The position numbers and the translations under genes are program-made. Source: Breoghania sp037026715 (GTDB lineage: Bacteria; Pseudomonadota; Alphaproteobacteria; Rhizobiales; Stappiaceae). From it: 64,000 nucleotides of DNA. The stretch covers positions 62,001 through 126,000 of the forward strand of contig NZ_JBANCG010000005.1 in assembly GCF_037026715.1 (NCBI RefSeq). The letters run 5' to 3'. Shown here piece by piece: positions 51,570 to 60,331 of the stretch (the first letter of the stretch is position 1; each line of letters opens with the position of its first letter). The notes beneath the pieces are model-generated. The model worked only from the letters and a program-made list of their open reading frames with translations, was not told the origin of the DNA and searched no databases.

Positions 51570-52384
51570 CGATTGCTTCCGCGCCCTCCGCCGCACTTCT
51601 GGAAACGCGCGATCTCTCGGTCGGCTATCCGCGCGGGCCGGTTCTGCTCAGCAAACTCTATTTCACGTTGCGCGCCGGCGAGGTCGTTTCCATTCTTGGC
51701 CGCAACGGCGTCGGCAAGTCCACGTTGCTGCGCACCCTGACCGGCCACCTGCCGGCCCGAGGCGGCCATGTGCATCTCGGCCGCGACGACCTCCGCCATC
51801 TGAAGCCGGCGGAGATCGCCAAGCGCATCGCGGTCGTGCCGCAGTTCCACTCCGCGGTTTTCGCCTTCACCGTGGCGGATCTCGTCCTCATGGGCCGAAC
51901 GGCCCGCATCGGCACGTTTCGCCAGCCGGGCAAAGCCGACGAACGCAAGGCCATGGCAATGCTGGAGCGCGTGGGGCTTGCCCACATCGCGGACCGGCCC
52001 GTACCGCAGAGCAGCGGCGGCCAACGGCAGATGGCGCTGATCGCGCGGGCGTTGCTGCAGGAGCCGACCGTGCTGGCGCTGGATGAGCCGACCTCCCATC
52101 TCGACATGGCCAACCAGGTGCAGGTGCTGGATCTGCTGGCGGATCTGAGCTCGAGCGGATTGGCCATCCTCATGACAAGCCACTTTCCCGAACATGCGCT
52201 GGGACTGGGCGGCCGCGCCCTGATGCTGGGAGGCCCCAACGGCCTTCACCTCGGCGATGCAGCTGATGTCGTCACCGAAGAAGCACTGGAAGCGGCCTAC
52301 GGAGTATCTGTCGAACTGGTCCGCTCGCCCAGGGGCCGCGTGGCCTGTATCCCCGTCCATGCCTCGGATGACAGCCGCGCGTGA
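51560..52384 (+). CDS. FecE/BtuD-type ABC ATPase
   Basis: A 274-residue ATPase. Walker A is GRNGVGKST, Walker B is VLALDEPTSHLD; the signature reads SSGGQRQM in place of LSGGQ, a substitution common in this subfamily. It powers the FecCD-type permease. ATG 51560 overlaps the permease gene; a longer frame from 51164 lies inside the permease. The C-terminal 40 residues are a family-typical extension. No gene for a TonB-dependent receptor lies nearby. Confidence 0.92.
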   Translation: MVVTIASAPSAALLETRDLSVGYPRGPVLLSKLYFTLRAGEVVSILGRNGVGKSTLLRTLTGHLPARGGHVHLGRDDLRHLKPAEIAKRIAVVPQFHSAVFAFTVADLVLMGRTARIGTFRQPGKADERKAMAMLERVGLAHIADRPVPQSSGGQRQMALIARALLQEPTVLALDEPTSHLDMANQVQVLDLLADLSSSGLAILMTSHFPEHALGLGGRALMLGGPNGLHLGDAADVVTEEALEAAYGVSVELVRSPRGRVACIPVHASDDSRA

Positions 52385-52612
52385 AAGCGGACACGTGCCA
52401 CGCAGCGGCGAAGGCCTGCTGATCTCCCCGCCGAGCCCACCCACACGTCAAATCGCATGAAAGGACTGAAGCGCACGGCTGCGTTCGTCCTCATGTTACG
52501 AACAAGATCAGATGGCAGTGGGCGGGTTTAGGTGAGATTATCCGGGAAAACGTTGAAATGGCGGGGAGGAATCGCCGTCCACGGCGTCAGAGTGCCAGAC
52601 CGGCGCGCAAGA

Positions 52613-52906
52613 TCAATTGGAATCGGTTTCAGGGCTCGAACGCCGCTCGACGAGAACGCCCAAGATGCGGGAGAGCGCCGACAGGATGGATGCTCCGATC
52701 CAGCCGGTGGCGAATAAAAGATCGCGCACGAGAGGAGCCGTATTGGCAGCGAAAAAGCCCGACCCTAGGGCTACGACCAATACAAGGGTGGAAATCTCCG
52801 GTGCGCGCTTCCAATCCGCAAAGAAGACGGGAAGTGCGACAACGACGAGCGCAAGCACTGCAATAATTACAACTACACCCGTTCCGAGTGCCTCGAATTT
52901 CTCCAT
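52613..52906 (-). CDS. Small membrane protein of unknown function
   Basis: A 97-residue protein with three hydrophobic stretches (about residues 9-30, 38-55 and 58-82) and a charged C-terminus. I do not recognise the family. A strong AAGGGGGGG ribosome site precedes the ATG, supporting it as real. It stands alone between the ABC importer and tRNA-Ser. Confidence 0.6.
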   Translation of the reverse strand: MEKFEALGTGVVVIIAVLALVVVALPVFFADWKRAPEISTLVLVVALGSGFFAANTAPLVRDLLFATGWIGASILSALSRILGVLVERRSSPETDSN

Positions 52907-53028
52907 TTACCCCCCCCTTAAATCGGCCTTCCAAACCAAATGCGATGCCGGGACTCATTTCACGAAAGGGGCACCGGCCAAAGCCGCCCTTGACTAGAAA
53001 ATCATCAAATCAATATTTCACGCGCGAA

Positions 53029-53118
53029 TGGCGGAGGAGGTGGGATTCGAACCCACGAGACGGTTGCCCGCCTGCCGGTTTTCAAGACCGGTGCCTTCAA
53101 CCACTCGGCCACTCCTCC
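53029..53118 (-). tRNA. tRNA-Ser (UGA)
   Basis: A complete 90-base serine tRNA including the encoded CCA. The acceptor stem GGAGGAG pairs with CTCCTCC, the long variable arm typical of tRNA-Ser is present, and the T-arm reads GGGTTCGAATCCC. The anticodon TGA lies at 53082-53084 (complement). No second copy of its 3' end occurs in the window, so there is no sign of an integrated element here. Confidence 0.97.
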
Positions 53119-53307
53119 TGAAAGGCGCCCCTCCTTTGCGGGGATGTGAGCGGCTTGTCAAGCGCAGGTGTGCGAAGAAGGCCGTCTGCACGCTCCCCAC
53201 AATCCGCACCTGCCGATCGGGCGGCAGACGTCGTCCGCCCGGGATCGCGCAGCCCTCGGAACGAGCCGGCCGAGGCCTTGCGCCGATGCTCTTCTCCCGG
53301 TGACGAC

Positions 53308-53988
53308 CTACGCCTCGTCCTTCTTCAGCATGTAGCCCAGAAAACGGACCGATTCGATCGGATCGTAGCCCAGCTGCATCTTCAGCTTCTTGCGCAGCTT
53401 GGAGATGTGGCTCTCCACGACGCTTTCATCCACATCCTCATTGGAAATGCCGTAGACCGCGTTGTAGATCTGCGTCTTGGTCACACGGCGACCGTGGTTG
53501 CGCGCCATGAATTCAAGAATCCGCCGCTCGCGGCGCGGCAGCGCGTATTCCTCGCCGGCGATGACCGGATCCCGGCCATCGAAGAAGACGCGAATGTTGC
53601 CGACAAGCATGTCGTCGCCGTCTTCGATCGCGCGGCGGCGGATCGCGCCAACACGCGCCATGATCTCGCGAACGTGGATCGGCTTGCGCAGCACGTCGTC
53701 GACGCCAGCGGCAAACAGCTCCAGCGTCTGTTCCAGGCAGGTTTTCTCGTTCAGCGCCAGAACGGGCGCCTTGCGGACGCGGTTGCGGATGATGCGCGGA
53801 TAGGTGGAGCGTTCTTCACAATCCCCGATGAGAAAAGCGTCGACTGCCGTCAGTTCATCCTGCGGCGTGGTTTTTACCCAGGCACTGAACTCGTCCGGTG
53901 GCAGCCCGAGCGAAGAGACCCCTTCCCGTTCAAACCCTGAGGCGTAACCTGAGGTTACTATCTCTCTATCGTCTACGATGATGAACAC
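53308..53988 (-). CDS. ftcR: FtcR/Rem-type orphan flagellar response regulator
   Basis: A 226-residue OmpR-class regulator: receiver at 1-115 and winged-helix DNA-binding domain at about 125-222 (LPRRERRILEFMARNHGRRVTK, then VVESHISKLRKKL). It matches FtcR of Brucella and Rem of Sinorhizobium, master activators of class II/III flagellar genes. The receiver is degenerate: the phospho-acceptor position after VDAFLI is Gly55 (D56 is shifted), and the usual Thr is Asn in VLALNE, so phosphorylation may not control it. The start is GTG with GAGG upstream. A 15-bp palindrome lies in its first codons. Confidence 0.9.
   Translation of the reverse strand: MFIIVDDREIVTSGYASGFEREGVSSLGLPPDEFSAWVKTTPQDELTAVDAFLIGDCEERSTYPRIIRNRVRKAPVLALNEKTCLEQTLELFAAGVDDVLRKPIHVREIMARVGAIRRRAIEDGDDMLVGNIRVFFDGRDPVIAGEEYALPRRERRILEFMARNHGRRVTKTQIYNAVYGISNEDVDESVVESHISKLRKKLKMQLGYDPIESVRFLGYMLKKDEA
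53944..53958. promoter_or_regulatory. 15-bp palindrome inside the ftcR start
   Basis: GTAACCT-G-AGGTTAC is a perfect 7+1+7 inverted repeat covering codons 11-15 of ftcR. Palindromes this exact are uncommon inside coding sequence; it could be a binding site for autoregulation or for a higher flagellar regulator. Confidence 0.4.
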
Positions 53989-54490
53989 GGTGATCAGCCC
54001 TCGAATACTCAGCCGAGGTCATGCGTATGGGCAAATATAACGTAGGTCAAATATTTCGTATGTCATTCAAACCTCTATTGCAGCACGTTGTTACAAAAGC
54101 GTAAGCGGAAATGCGTAAAACTTAATAAAAACCAAATCATCCCACTTTGCAAAGAAAATAGCTTTTCCGCGGATCATAAGCAAGTTCGTGTAAAATTTGA
54201 ATTTTCACGTGGTTAAAATGTTAAAGGCGGAAGCCGCGAAAGCGACAAGGCGACATACGGCGACATGCCCGAGAAACGTGCCGGAAGCGTATGGAAACGG
54301 ATTTGGCAGTGCGAAGCCTCCGGGCAACTCAAATATTACCCCGGATCAAAACAATAATAATTCAAAAACGGCAAGTAAAAGCTGGCGAGGCGATCAAGGC
54401 TCGGCGGCCACCGACCGTGAACGCAATCGCTCCGCCCGGCAGAGCAGGACGGAGCGATTGCAAATCGATAGGGAATTGGAGGTCGGGAAG
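53989..54490. other. 502-bp gap between fliI and ftcR
   Basis: No convincing gene. The left 220 bp are AT-rich and should hold the ftcR promoter. The right part contains the fliI terminator-like stem. A 128-codon open frame on the plus strand at 54197-54583 has no ribosome site, an unnatural composition and an overlap with fliI, so it is not accepted. Confidence 0.6.
54423..54461 (-). terminator. Stem-loop after fliI
   Basis: GCAATCGCTCCG (54423-54434) pairs perfectly with 54450-54461, a 12-bp stem with a 15-base loop, 30 bases beyond the fliI stop. There is no T-run on the minus strand. It probably marks the end of the DUF1217-flgF-X-fliI operon. Confidence 0.6.
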
Positions 54491-55834
54491 TCAGGCGGTG
54501 CCGGGTTCTGCGTCGGCGGAAAGAGCGCGGGCGAGCGCGTCGAAGGGATCGCCCGCAATCTTGTCCCGGCCGCCCTGGCGTAGCGCGTCGTAGATGCGCG
54601 GCACAAGCTGGCAGGCATAGTCGAGCTGCGGGTCGTTGCCGGGCTGGTAGCCGCCCATCAGGCGCAGGTCGCGCGTGTCCTCGTAGCGGGCGATCAGACC
54701 TTTCAGCCTCATCACGAGTTCGCGCTGCTCCGCGGTCCAGGCGTGTTGAGCCAGACGCGAGATCGAGCCCAGAACGTCGACGGCCGGATAGCGGCCGGCA
54801 TCGGCGATCGTGCGGCTCAGCACGATGTGGCCGTCGAGAATGCCGCGGATGCTGTCGGCGACGGGATCGTTGTGGTCGTCGCCGTCCACCAGAACGGAAA
54901 ACACACCCGTGATCGCCCCGCCGCCATTGACGCCGGGACCTGCGCGCTCCAGAAGCCGGGGCAGTTCGGAAAAGACGGACGGCGTGTAACCGCGCGCGAC
55001 CGGTGGCTCGCCGGCGGCCATGGCCACGTCGCGGGAGGCGTGGGCGAAACGGGTGGCGGAATCGATGATCAGCAGAACGGAGTCGCCCCGATCACGGAAG
55101 TGCTCGGCGATGGTCATCGCGGTCTTGGGCGCAAGCCGCCGCATCATCGGGCTCTCGTCGCCGGTGGAGACGACGACGACGGACTTCTCGATCGCGTCGC
55201 CCAGCGCGTCCTCGATGAACTCCCGAACCTCGCGCGAGCGTTCGCCGACGAGGCCGACCACGACCGTATCGAAATCGCCGGAGCGGGCGAACATGGCGAG
55301 CAGCGTCGACTTGCCGACACCGGAGCCGGCGAAAATGCCGACACGCTGGCCGATGCACAGCGGGGTGAAGAGATCGACGACGCGAACCCCGGTGCGCACC
55401 GGCGTCGTCACGCGGGCTCGCTTCAGCGTCGGCGGGGGATCACGATCGAGCGGCACGGCACGGGTGCCGGGTGGAATGGGGCCCTTGTCGTCGACCGGCT
55501 GGCCCAGGGCGTTGACCACCCTGCCCTTCCAGCTCTGGTCGGGATGGATCGTGAGCCCGCCGACGCGATAGATCCGCGTACCGATGCCGACGGCGGTCTG
55601 ACGGTCGAACGGCTTGACGATGGCTTCGTCCTCGTCGAGCCGGATGATCTCGCCGTGCTGCGGCTTATCCTTCGTCTCCAGAACCACGGTGTCTCCGAGG
55701 CAGACGAATTTCGACAGGCCGACGACACGGTAGAAATTGGGGGCGACCTGGTTTATCCGGCCGCCGATGCGCACCGGAGCCACCTCCTGCAAGGTGGAGG
55801 CGACGGTACGCTCAAGCCGTTCAAGCCTGTTCAT
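54491..55834 (-). CDS. fliI: Flagellar export ATPase FliI
   Basis: A 447-residue F1-beta-like ATPase of the flagellar type III export system. Walker A is GSGVGKST, Walker B is VLLIIDSATRFAHASRDVA with the catalytic Glu in VGLVGERSREV, and the C-terminal domain covers about 355-447. It energises export of axial proteins. The ATG at 55834 was chosen because it overlaps the upstream gene by 14 bases and precedes the N-terminal beta barrel; a longer frame reaches 56068. Confidence 0.96.
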   Translation of the reverse strand: MNRLERLERTVASTLQEVAPVRIGGRINQVAPNFYRVVGLSKFVCLGDTVVLETKDKPQHGEIIRLDEDEAIVKPFDRQTAVGIGTRIYRVGGLTIHPDQSWKGRVVNALGQPVDDKGPIPPGTRAVPLDRDPPPTLKRARVTTPVRTGVRVVDLFTPLCIGQRVGIFAGSGVGKSTLLAMFARSGDFDTVVVGLVGERSREVREFIEDALGDAIEKSVVVVSTGDESPMMRRLAPKTAMTIAEHFRDRGDSVLLIIDSATRFAHASRDVAMAAGEPPVARGYTPSVFSELPRLLERAGPGVNGGGAITGVFSVLVDGDDHNDPVADSIRGILDGHIVLSRTIADAGRYPAVDVLGSISRLAQHAWTAEQRELVMRLKGLIARYEDTRDLRLMGGYQPGNDPQLDYACQLVPRIYDALRQGGRDKIAGDPFDALARALSADAEPGTA

Positions 55835-56504
55835 CGCCAAGCAGCCCCAGGTGGCGCTGGCGCAGCGTTTCCAGAACGCCGCGCGGCAGATGGTTGTTCG
55901 GATCCGCCGCAAGGCCGTCCACGCCGGCCGGAACCACAGGGGCGCCGGGCAAGTCGCCGAAGGCGCGTTCCGGCTCGCCGGAGGCGGCGACGGGGAACCG
56001 CGCATCAACCGCCTCCGGCCGCAGCCACTGGAAGAGGTCGGTCGGCGCCCCGCGTGCGGCATCGTCAAACGATACGGCCTGCGCCACGGTCTTCATCTCC
56101 ACCGGCGGCTCGGCCTCGAAAGTCATATCTGTGCTCGCGCTCTGGACCTCGGGCGCTGCCAGATGATCGGAGACGACGTCTGATACCATCGCCATGCCGA
56201 GAAACGCGCCCATGCCCACCGGACCGCCAAGCGCCATTCCGTAAAGGGCGCTGCCGGCATAGTGCGCCTGCTGGGAGATTTCGTCGCCCGTCACGGCGCG
56301 GTAGAGATTGCCGATCAGCGGCAGCTGCTGCAGCGGATTGAGCGTGTCCACCAGATCGGCAAAGCCGAAGCCCTGCATGCCTTCGGACGCAGCCGCCGCA
56401 CCGGTTGCCGTCGGCCGCGGCACATGCACCGGGTTCGGGCGGGGAAGCGGCATCTCCGTCTGGTCGACCGGCTTTGCGAGCGGGGTGACGGTCAGTGCGC
56501 TCAT
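55821..56504 (-). CDS. Conserved flagellar-cluster protein of unknown function
   Basis: A 227-residue protein with no recognised domain. The first 45 residues are Pro/Thr-rich, the middle is glycine- and alanine-rich (YGMALGGPVGMGAFLGMAM, a possible membrane-interacting hairpin) and the tail is acidic with a helical end LRQRHLGLLGDE. It is fused by overlaps into the operon: ATGA with flgF and 14 bases with fliI. Similar unnamed genes lie between flgF and fliI in rhizobia, pointing to a basal-body or export role. Confidence 0.8.
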   Translation of the reverse strand: MSALTVTPLAKPVDQTEMPLPRPNPVHVPRPTATGAAAASEGMQGFGFADLVDTLNPLQQLPLIGNLYRAVTGDEISQQAHYAGSALYGMALGGPVGMGAFLGMAMVSDVVSDHLAAPEVQSASTDMTFEAEPPVEMKTVAQAVSFDDAARGAPTDLFQWLRPEAVDARFPVAASGEPERAFGDLPGAPVVPAGVDGLAADPNNHLPRGVLETLRQRHLGLLGDEQA

Positions 56505-57226
56505 GAGCTCTCACCAAGTTCGCGAATGGCCTTCTGCTGGTTCTCCGCGCCGGAGTCGATCATCTTGGAGATGCTGTCGAAGGTGCGCGTCAGCTCGATC
56601 ATCTTCGTCATCTCCCGGATCGGGTTGACGTTCGAGCCCTCCGTGTAGCCCTGGACGATGCCGTCGTGGGTAAACTCCATCACCGGCGTCGCCGGCTGGT
56701 CGGGAATGACGGCGGAATTGTCCAGACGGGCGAGCTTGGCATCGTCGGCAATCTTGAAGAGCCCGATGGTTCCCACGCGGTTTTCGCCCTGGTGCACGGC
56801 ACCGTCGGCGGCGATCGTGGGCGCGCCCGCTTCCGGATCGAGCATGACAGGCAGACCGCCGCTGTCGAGGACCGGATAGTCGTTCACCGTGCGCAACATG
56901 CCGTCGGTTCCCATCTGCATGCGGCCGTCGCGCGTATAGGCGATGCCGGCACCGGTGCGTATCGCGAGCCAGCCGTCACCGTCGATGGCGATATCCAGGG
57001 GATTGTCGGTTCTGGTCAGGCCGCCGTGCTGGCGGGAAATGTAGACCTCCCCGCCATTGGCGAAGGAGATCGCATCCGGCCCCTTCTTCGACAGAACTTC
57101 AGAGAACTTCACCTCGTCGGCGCGGTAGCCGACCGTGCTCATGTTGGCGACGTTGCGCGCGACCGTGTCGAGCCTGCGGGCAAGCGCGACCTGGCTCGAC
57201 AGCGAGACGTAGAGCGAGGACTGCAT
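56501..57226 (-). CDS. flgF: Flagellar proximal rod protein FlgF
   Basis: A 241-residue rod protein. The N-terminal flagellar rod signature (LARRLDTVARNVANMSTVGYR), the central GDGWLAIRTGAGIAYTRDG block and the C-terminal SNVNPIREMTKMIELTRTFDSI helix are typical. It assembles the proximal rod in the periplasm and is exported without a cleaved signal. It starts three bases after the DUF1217 gene ends. Confidence 0.95.
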   Translation of the reverse strand: MQSSLYVSLSSQVALARRLDTVARNVANMSTVGYRADEVKFSEVLSKKGPDAISFANGGEVYISRQHGGLTRTDNPLDIAIDGDGWLAIRTGAGIAYTRDGRMQMGTDGMLRTVNDYPVLDSGGLPVMLDPEAGAPTIAADGAVHQGENRVGTIGLFKIADDAKLARLDNSAVIPDQPATPVMEFTHDGIVQGYTEGSNVNPIREMTKMIELTRTFDSISKMIDSGAENQQKAIRELGESS

Positions 57227-57229
57227 GGC

Positions 57230-58018
57230 TCAAAAGCCCCCGAGCTTCAGGTTCTGGATGCTGGCCAGCACGCTTTCGCCAATCGAGATCGTGCTGTTGG
57301 AGGACGTGATCACCTGCAAGGCCGGGGATGTCGCGGTGGCGGGTTTGTTCTTCAAGTCGTACATCGCGGAAAAGCGGGTCAGGAATTTCTCCACCTTCTC
57401 CGGATCCTGGAAACCCTCGATGTCGATGCGGTCCTCGATATAGGCGGCCTGCTTGTCGATATCGGCGGAGGCGAACTCGTCGGGCAGGCCGAGAGCCGTG
57501 TAGACGACCTCGGCGAGCGCCTTGTCGGCGAGAATATCGAGGCCGCTCGTGATCTCGGAAGCGTTGCGGGAAAAATAGAGCGCCAGCCGCACGCCCTGGT
57601 TGGAAGCTCCTTCGTTCTCTTCCAGCGTCTGACGCATGTAGGCGTCGACGACAGGCTGCTGGGTCCGGTCGAAGGCGGTGGTGGCGTCACCGTATCGGGC
57701 GAAATTGAAGGTCTCGGCGAACCGGGCGTACTTGTCGTCGGCCAGCTGGTTGGCGAAGGAATCGTCGTTGTCGATGCCCTCCTCCAGAACCTTGCGCATG
57801 AACGCCTTGGCGTAGTCCATGTCCTCCAGACCGAAGGCCTTCATCGCGTAGTCGAAGAGCTGATCGTCTTCCAGAAAGTCGTCTATCGACTTCACGTTGC
57901 CGATATTTTCCAGATAGTAGGCGCTCTGGCGCTTCACGACGGGATCGGTGGCCACGGTCGTCAGCGATCGATCCAGGTTCTTCGTCACGATCTGATACTG
58001 AAGCAGCGTACTTATCAT
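57230..58018 (-). CDS. DUF1217-family flagellar cluster protein
   Basis: A 262-residue protein of the DUF1217 family, found in alphaproteobacterial flagellar loci. Helical blocks around TDPVVKRQSAYYLENIGNVKSIDDFL, with repeated AYMRQTLEENEG-like segments, are visible. No signal or membrane segment. It heads the flgF-X-fliI operon. Function is unknown; association with the basal body is inferred from location. The ATG at 58018 precedes ISTLLQYQ; a 17-residue-longer frame has no support. Confidence 0.85.
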   Translation of the reverse strand: MISTLLQYQIVTKNLDRSLTTVATDPVVKRQSAYYLENIGNVKSIDDFLEDDQLFDYAMKAFGLEDMDYAKAFMRKVLEEGIDNDDSFANQLADDKYARFAETFNFARYGDATTAFDRTQQPVVDAYMRQTLEENEGASNQGVRLALYFSRNASEITSGLDILADKALAEVVYTALGLPDEFASADIDKQAAYIEDRIDIEGFQDPEKVEKFLTRFSAMYDLKNKPATATSPALQVITSSNSTISIGESVLASIQNLKLGGF

Positions 58019-58464
58019 TCCAGAGCCCTCACGAATCCCGCCCTCACGATGCTGACGAGGGCTTTGCACGGATGATCGCGGCCGAGGCTTGCCTCAGGCT
58101 GACGTGGTGAACTGAGACTTGGGCAAGGCGCGGTAGAGAGGAGAAAAGGAGCGGCTACGCCGCGCATGTCGCGCTGGATTCCGGGTCTGGCCATGCGCCT
58201 GCGGCGCAGACCGCCCGGAATGAGGAGCGTGTGGCGAAGCTGAAGCCAAACGCGCACTCCCTCATTCCGGACAAGTGAGGCGCAAGCCGAGCGCTGATCC
58301 GGAATCCAGAAATCAGCGCGCCTCAGGCGCTCAATTTCCCCTTCTGCCGTCCCCTATCCTTCCCTCTCACTGCCCCCTCCCATCCCGCCCCGACAGCTTC
58401 GGGCAAGCCTCACCCCCTAGCCTCCTGTCCAGACAAACGAGCCAGCTCAAGCAGGAGGCGGCAA
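58019..58464. other. 446-bp divergent flagellar promoter region
   Basis: The gap between the leftward DUF1217 operon and the rightward motA operon must carry both promoters. Most of its middle is a composite palindromic repeat (58174-58309). The right end is pyrimidine-rich and leads into the GCAGGAGG ribosome site of motA. No gene is seen. Confidence 0.6.
58174..58309. repeat. Composite BIME-like palindromic repeat
   Basis: The outer ends CTGGATTCCGG (58174-58184) and CCGGAATCCAG (58299-58309) are perfect inverted repeats. The inner ends CCGGAATGAGG (58215-58225) and CCTCATTCCGG (58260-58270) are also perfectly inverted. This gives two palindromic units of about 52 bp, head to head across a 34-bp core. 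Mobile REP/BIME-like elements with GGATTCCGG ends are widespread in alphaproteobacteria; that this is one is inference. Confidence 0.7.
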
Positions 58465-59370
58465 TTGACTATCATCATCGGCCTGATCATCGCCGGCGCG
58501 TCGCTGATCGGTGGCTTTGCGGCGCTCGGCGGCAAGGTCCTCGTGCTCTGGCAGCCCTATGAATTCGTGATCATCGTCGGCGTCGCCCTCGGCACCTATG
58601 TCGTCGCAAACCCGCTCAAGGTGATCCGCGATACCGCGCGCGCCATCGGCGAGGCGCTGGTTCATTCGGTCCCGAAGAAGCGGGACTATCTCGACGTGGT
58701 CGGCGTGCTCTACGCCCTGATGCGCGAGCTGCGCGCCAAGGGCCGCAACGAGGTGGAGCCCCACATCGAGGATCCGGACAATTCCGAGATCTTCCGCAAG
58801 TTCCCGAGCCTTCAGAAGCACAAGCCCCTCAGGATGTTCGTTTGCGACTATTTCCGGCTGATCATCGTGGGCAATGCCCGTCCGCACGAGATCGAGGCGC
58901 TGATGGACGAGGAACTGGAGACCATCGCCCGGGACAAGATGAAGCCCTATCACGCGCTTGCCGTGCTGGCCGAGGCGCTTCCCGCCATCGGCATCGTGGC
59001 CGCCGTGCTCGGCGTCATCAAGGCGATGGGCGCAATCGACCAGTCGCCGCAGATCCTGGGCGGCCTCATCGGCGCGGCACTCGTCGGCACATTCCTCGGC
59101 ATTTTCCTGTCCTATGCGCTGGTCACGCCGCTCGCCAACAACATCAAGGGCGTCAGGGAGCGCCGGCTGCGCCCCTACATCATCGTCAAGCAGTCGCTGC
59201 TCGCCTTCATGAACGGCGCGGCGCCGCAGATCGCTGTCGAGCATGGCCGCAAGACCATCAACGCCTCCGATCGTCCCTCGATCGACGAAGTGGAGAACGA
59301 GACCATGACGCATGCCGTGATGGCGAGCGGGGACAACGTTCAGGAACTGAACCAGAAGGGAGCGGCCTGA
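58465..59370 (+). CDS. motA: Flagellar motor stator protein MotA
   Basis: A 301-residue stator subunit with four membrane helices (about 2-22, 30-50, 170-190, 200-222) and a cytoplasmic loop carrying RPHEIEALMDEELETI, the region that meets FliG. With MotB it conducts protons and drives rotation. The start is a TTG with a strong GCAGGAGG ribosome site. No motB lies beside it; in rhizobia motB is elsewhere in the cluster. Confidence 0.95.
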   Translation: MTIIIGLIIAGASLIGGFAALGGKVLVLWQPYEFVIIVGVALGTYVVANPLKVIRDTARAIGEALVHSVPKKRDYLDVVGVLYALMRELRAKGRNEVEPHIEDPDNSEIFRKFPSLQKHKPLRMFVCDYFRLIIVGNARPHEIEALMDEELETIARDKMKPYHALAVLAEALPAIGIVAAVLGVIKAMGAIDQSPQILGGLIGAALVGTFLGIFLSYALVTPLANNIKGVRERRLRPYIIVKQSLLAFMNGAAPQIAVEHGRKTINASDRPSIDEVENETMTHAVMASGDNVQELNQKGAA

Positions 59371-59374
59371 GGTC

Positions 59375-60331
59375 ATGCCAGACGCCATCATGGACACAGC
59401 CACCGCTACCGTATCGGAACGCTCGCAGATCACCGACCGCCTGCTCGATGCCGCCGGCATCTCGGTCGACCGTCTGCCGATGCTGCCCGTCGTCTTCGAC
59501 CGCATGGCCCGCATCTTCGCCGACGCCATGCGCCAGAAATCGACATCGCCCTCCTACATCTCGGTGTCCTACATCGACAACGAGCGCATCGGCGACGTGC
59601 TCGACGAACAGGAGGCGAACGCACTCATCGCGATCTTCTATTCGCCCGAGTGGGACAGCCGCATCCTGATCGGCTTCGATCGCGACTTTATCTTCACGCT
59701 GGCCGACGTGCTGTTCGGGGCGGACGGAACGGAGCCCCCGGTCGACGACGAGCGCAGCTTTTCCAACATTGAGACGCGGATCGCCCGCACGATCTTCGAG
59801 GAGGCCGCCAAGGCGCTGCGGGCCTCGTTCAAGCCCATCGCGGAGACGCAACTGAAGCTCGAACGCATCGAGAGCCGGATGGATTTCGCCATTCTCGGCC
59901 GGCGCAACAATCCGGCCGTCGTGGGCCGGCTGCTGGTGCAGGCGATCGGGCGCGGCGGCGAGGTCTTCGTGATCCTGCCCCACGCTACGCTCAATCCGCT
60001 GCGCCAGCGCCTGTCGCAGGTGATCTCCGGCGAGATGACCAACCGCGACAAGGAATGGACGCACCACTTCCAGAGCGAGATCCAGCGCACCGAAGTGCGG
60101 CTGCAGGCGATCATGGAAGAGCGGCAGATGACGCTCGGCGAGATCGTGGATCTGGAGGTCGGCCAGGTCATCGAGCTTCAGGCCACGCCCCGAAGCCCGG
60201 TCAAGCTGGAATGCAACAAGCAGCCGATCTTCACGTGCCGGCTCGGCCGGCTGGACGGCGCCTACACGCTTCAGGTCGAGGACCTGATCTACCAGAACGA
60301 GGATCTGCTCGATGATCTCCTATCTCGTTGA
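59375..60331 (+). CDS. fliM: Flagellar switch protein FliM
   Basis: A 318-residue switch protein with the central CheC-like domain and the C-terminal SpoA domain (LQAIMEERQMTLGEIVDLEVG onward). The N-terminal segment that binds CheY-P in enterics is not obvious here, as in other rhizobia. It forms the C-ring with FliG and FliN. Four bases separate it from motA and its end overlaps the DUF6468 gene by 20 bases. Confidence 0.94.
   Translation: MPDAIMDTATATVSERSQITDRLLDAAGISVDRLPMLPVVFDRMARIFADAMRQKSTSPSYISVSYIDNERIGDVLDEQEANALIAIFYSPEWDSRILIGFDRDFIFTLADVLFGADGTEPPVDDERSFSNIETRIARTIFEEAAKALRASFKPIAETQLKLERIESRMDFAILGRRNNPAVVGRLLVQAIGRGGEVFVILPHATLNPLRQRLSQVISGEMTNRDKEWTHHFQSEIQRTEVRLQAIMEERQMTLGEIVDLEVGQVIELQATPRSPVKLECNKQPIFTCRLGRLDGAYTLQVEDLIYQNEDLLDDLLSR

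Noticed and set aside
53029..53118. An integration (att) site at tRNA-Ser
   Set aside because: No duplicate of the tRNA 3' end and no integrase gene in the window.
54197..54583. A possible 128-codon gene in the fliI-ftcR gap
   Set aside because: No ribosome site, odd low-complexity composition, overlap with the fliI end and with a stem-loop.
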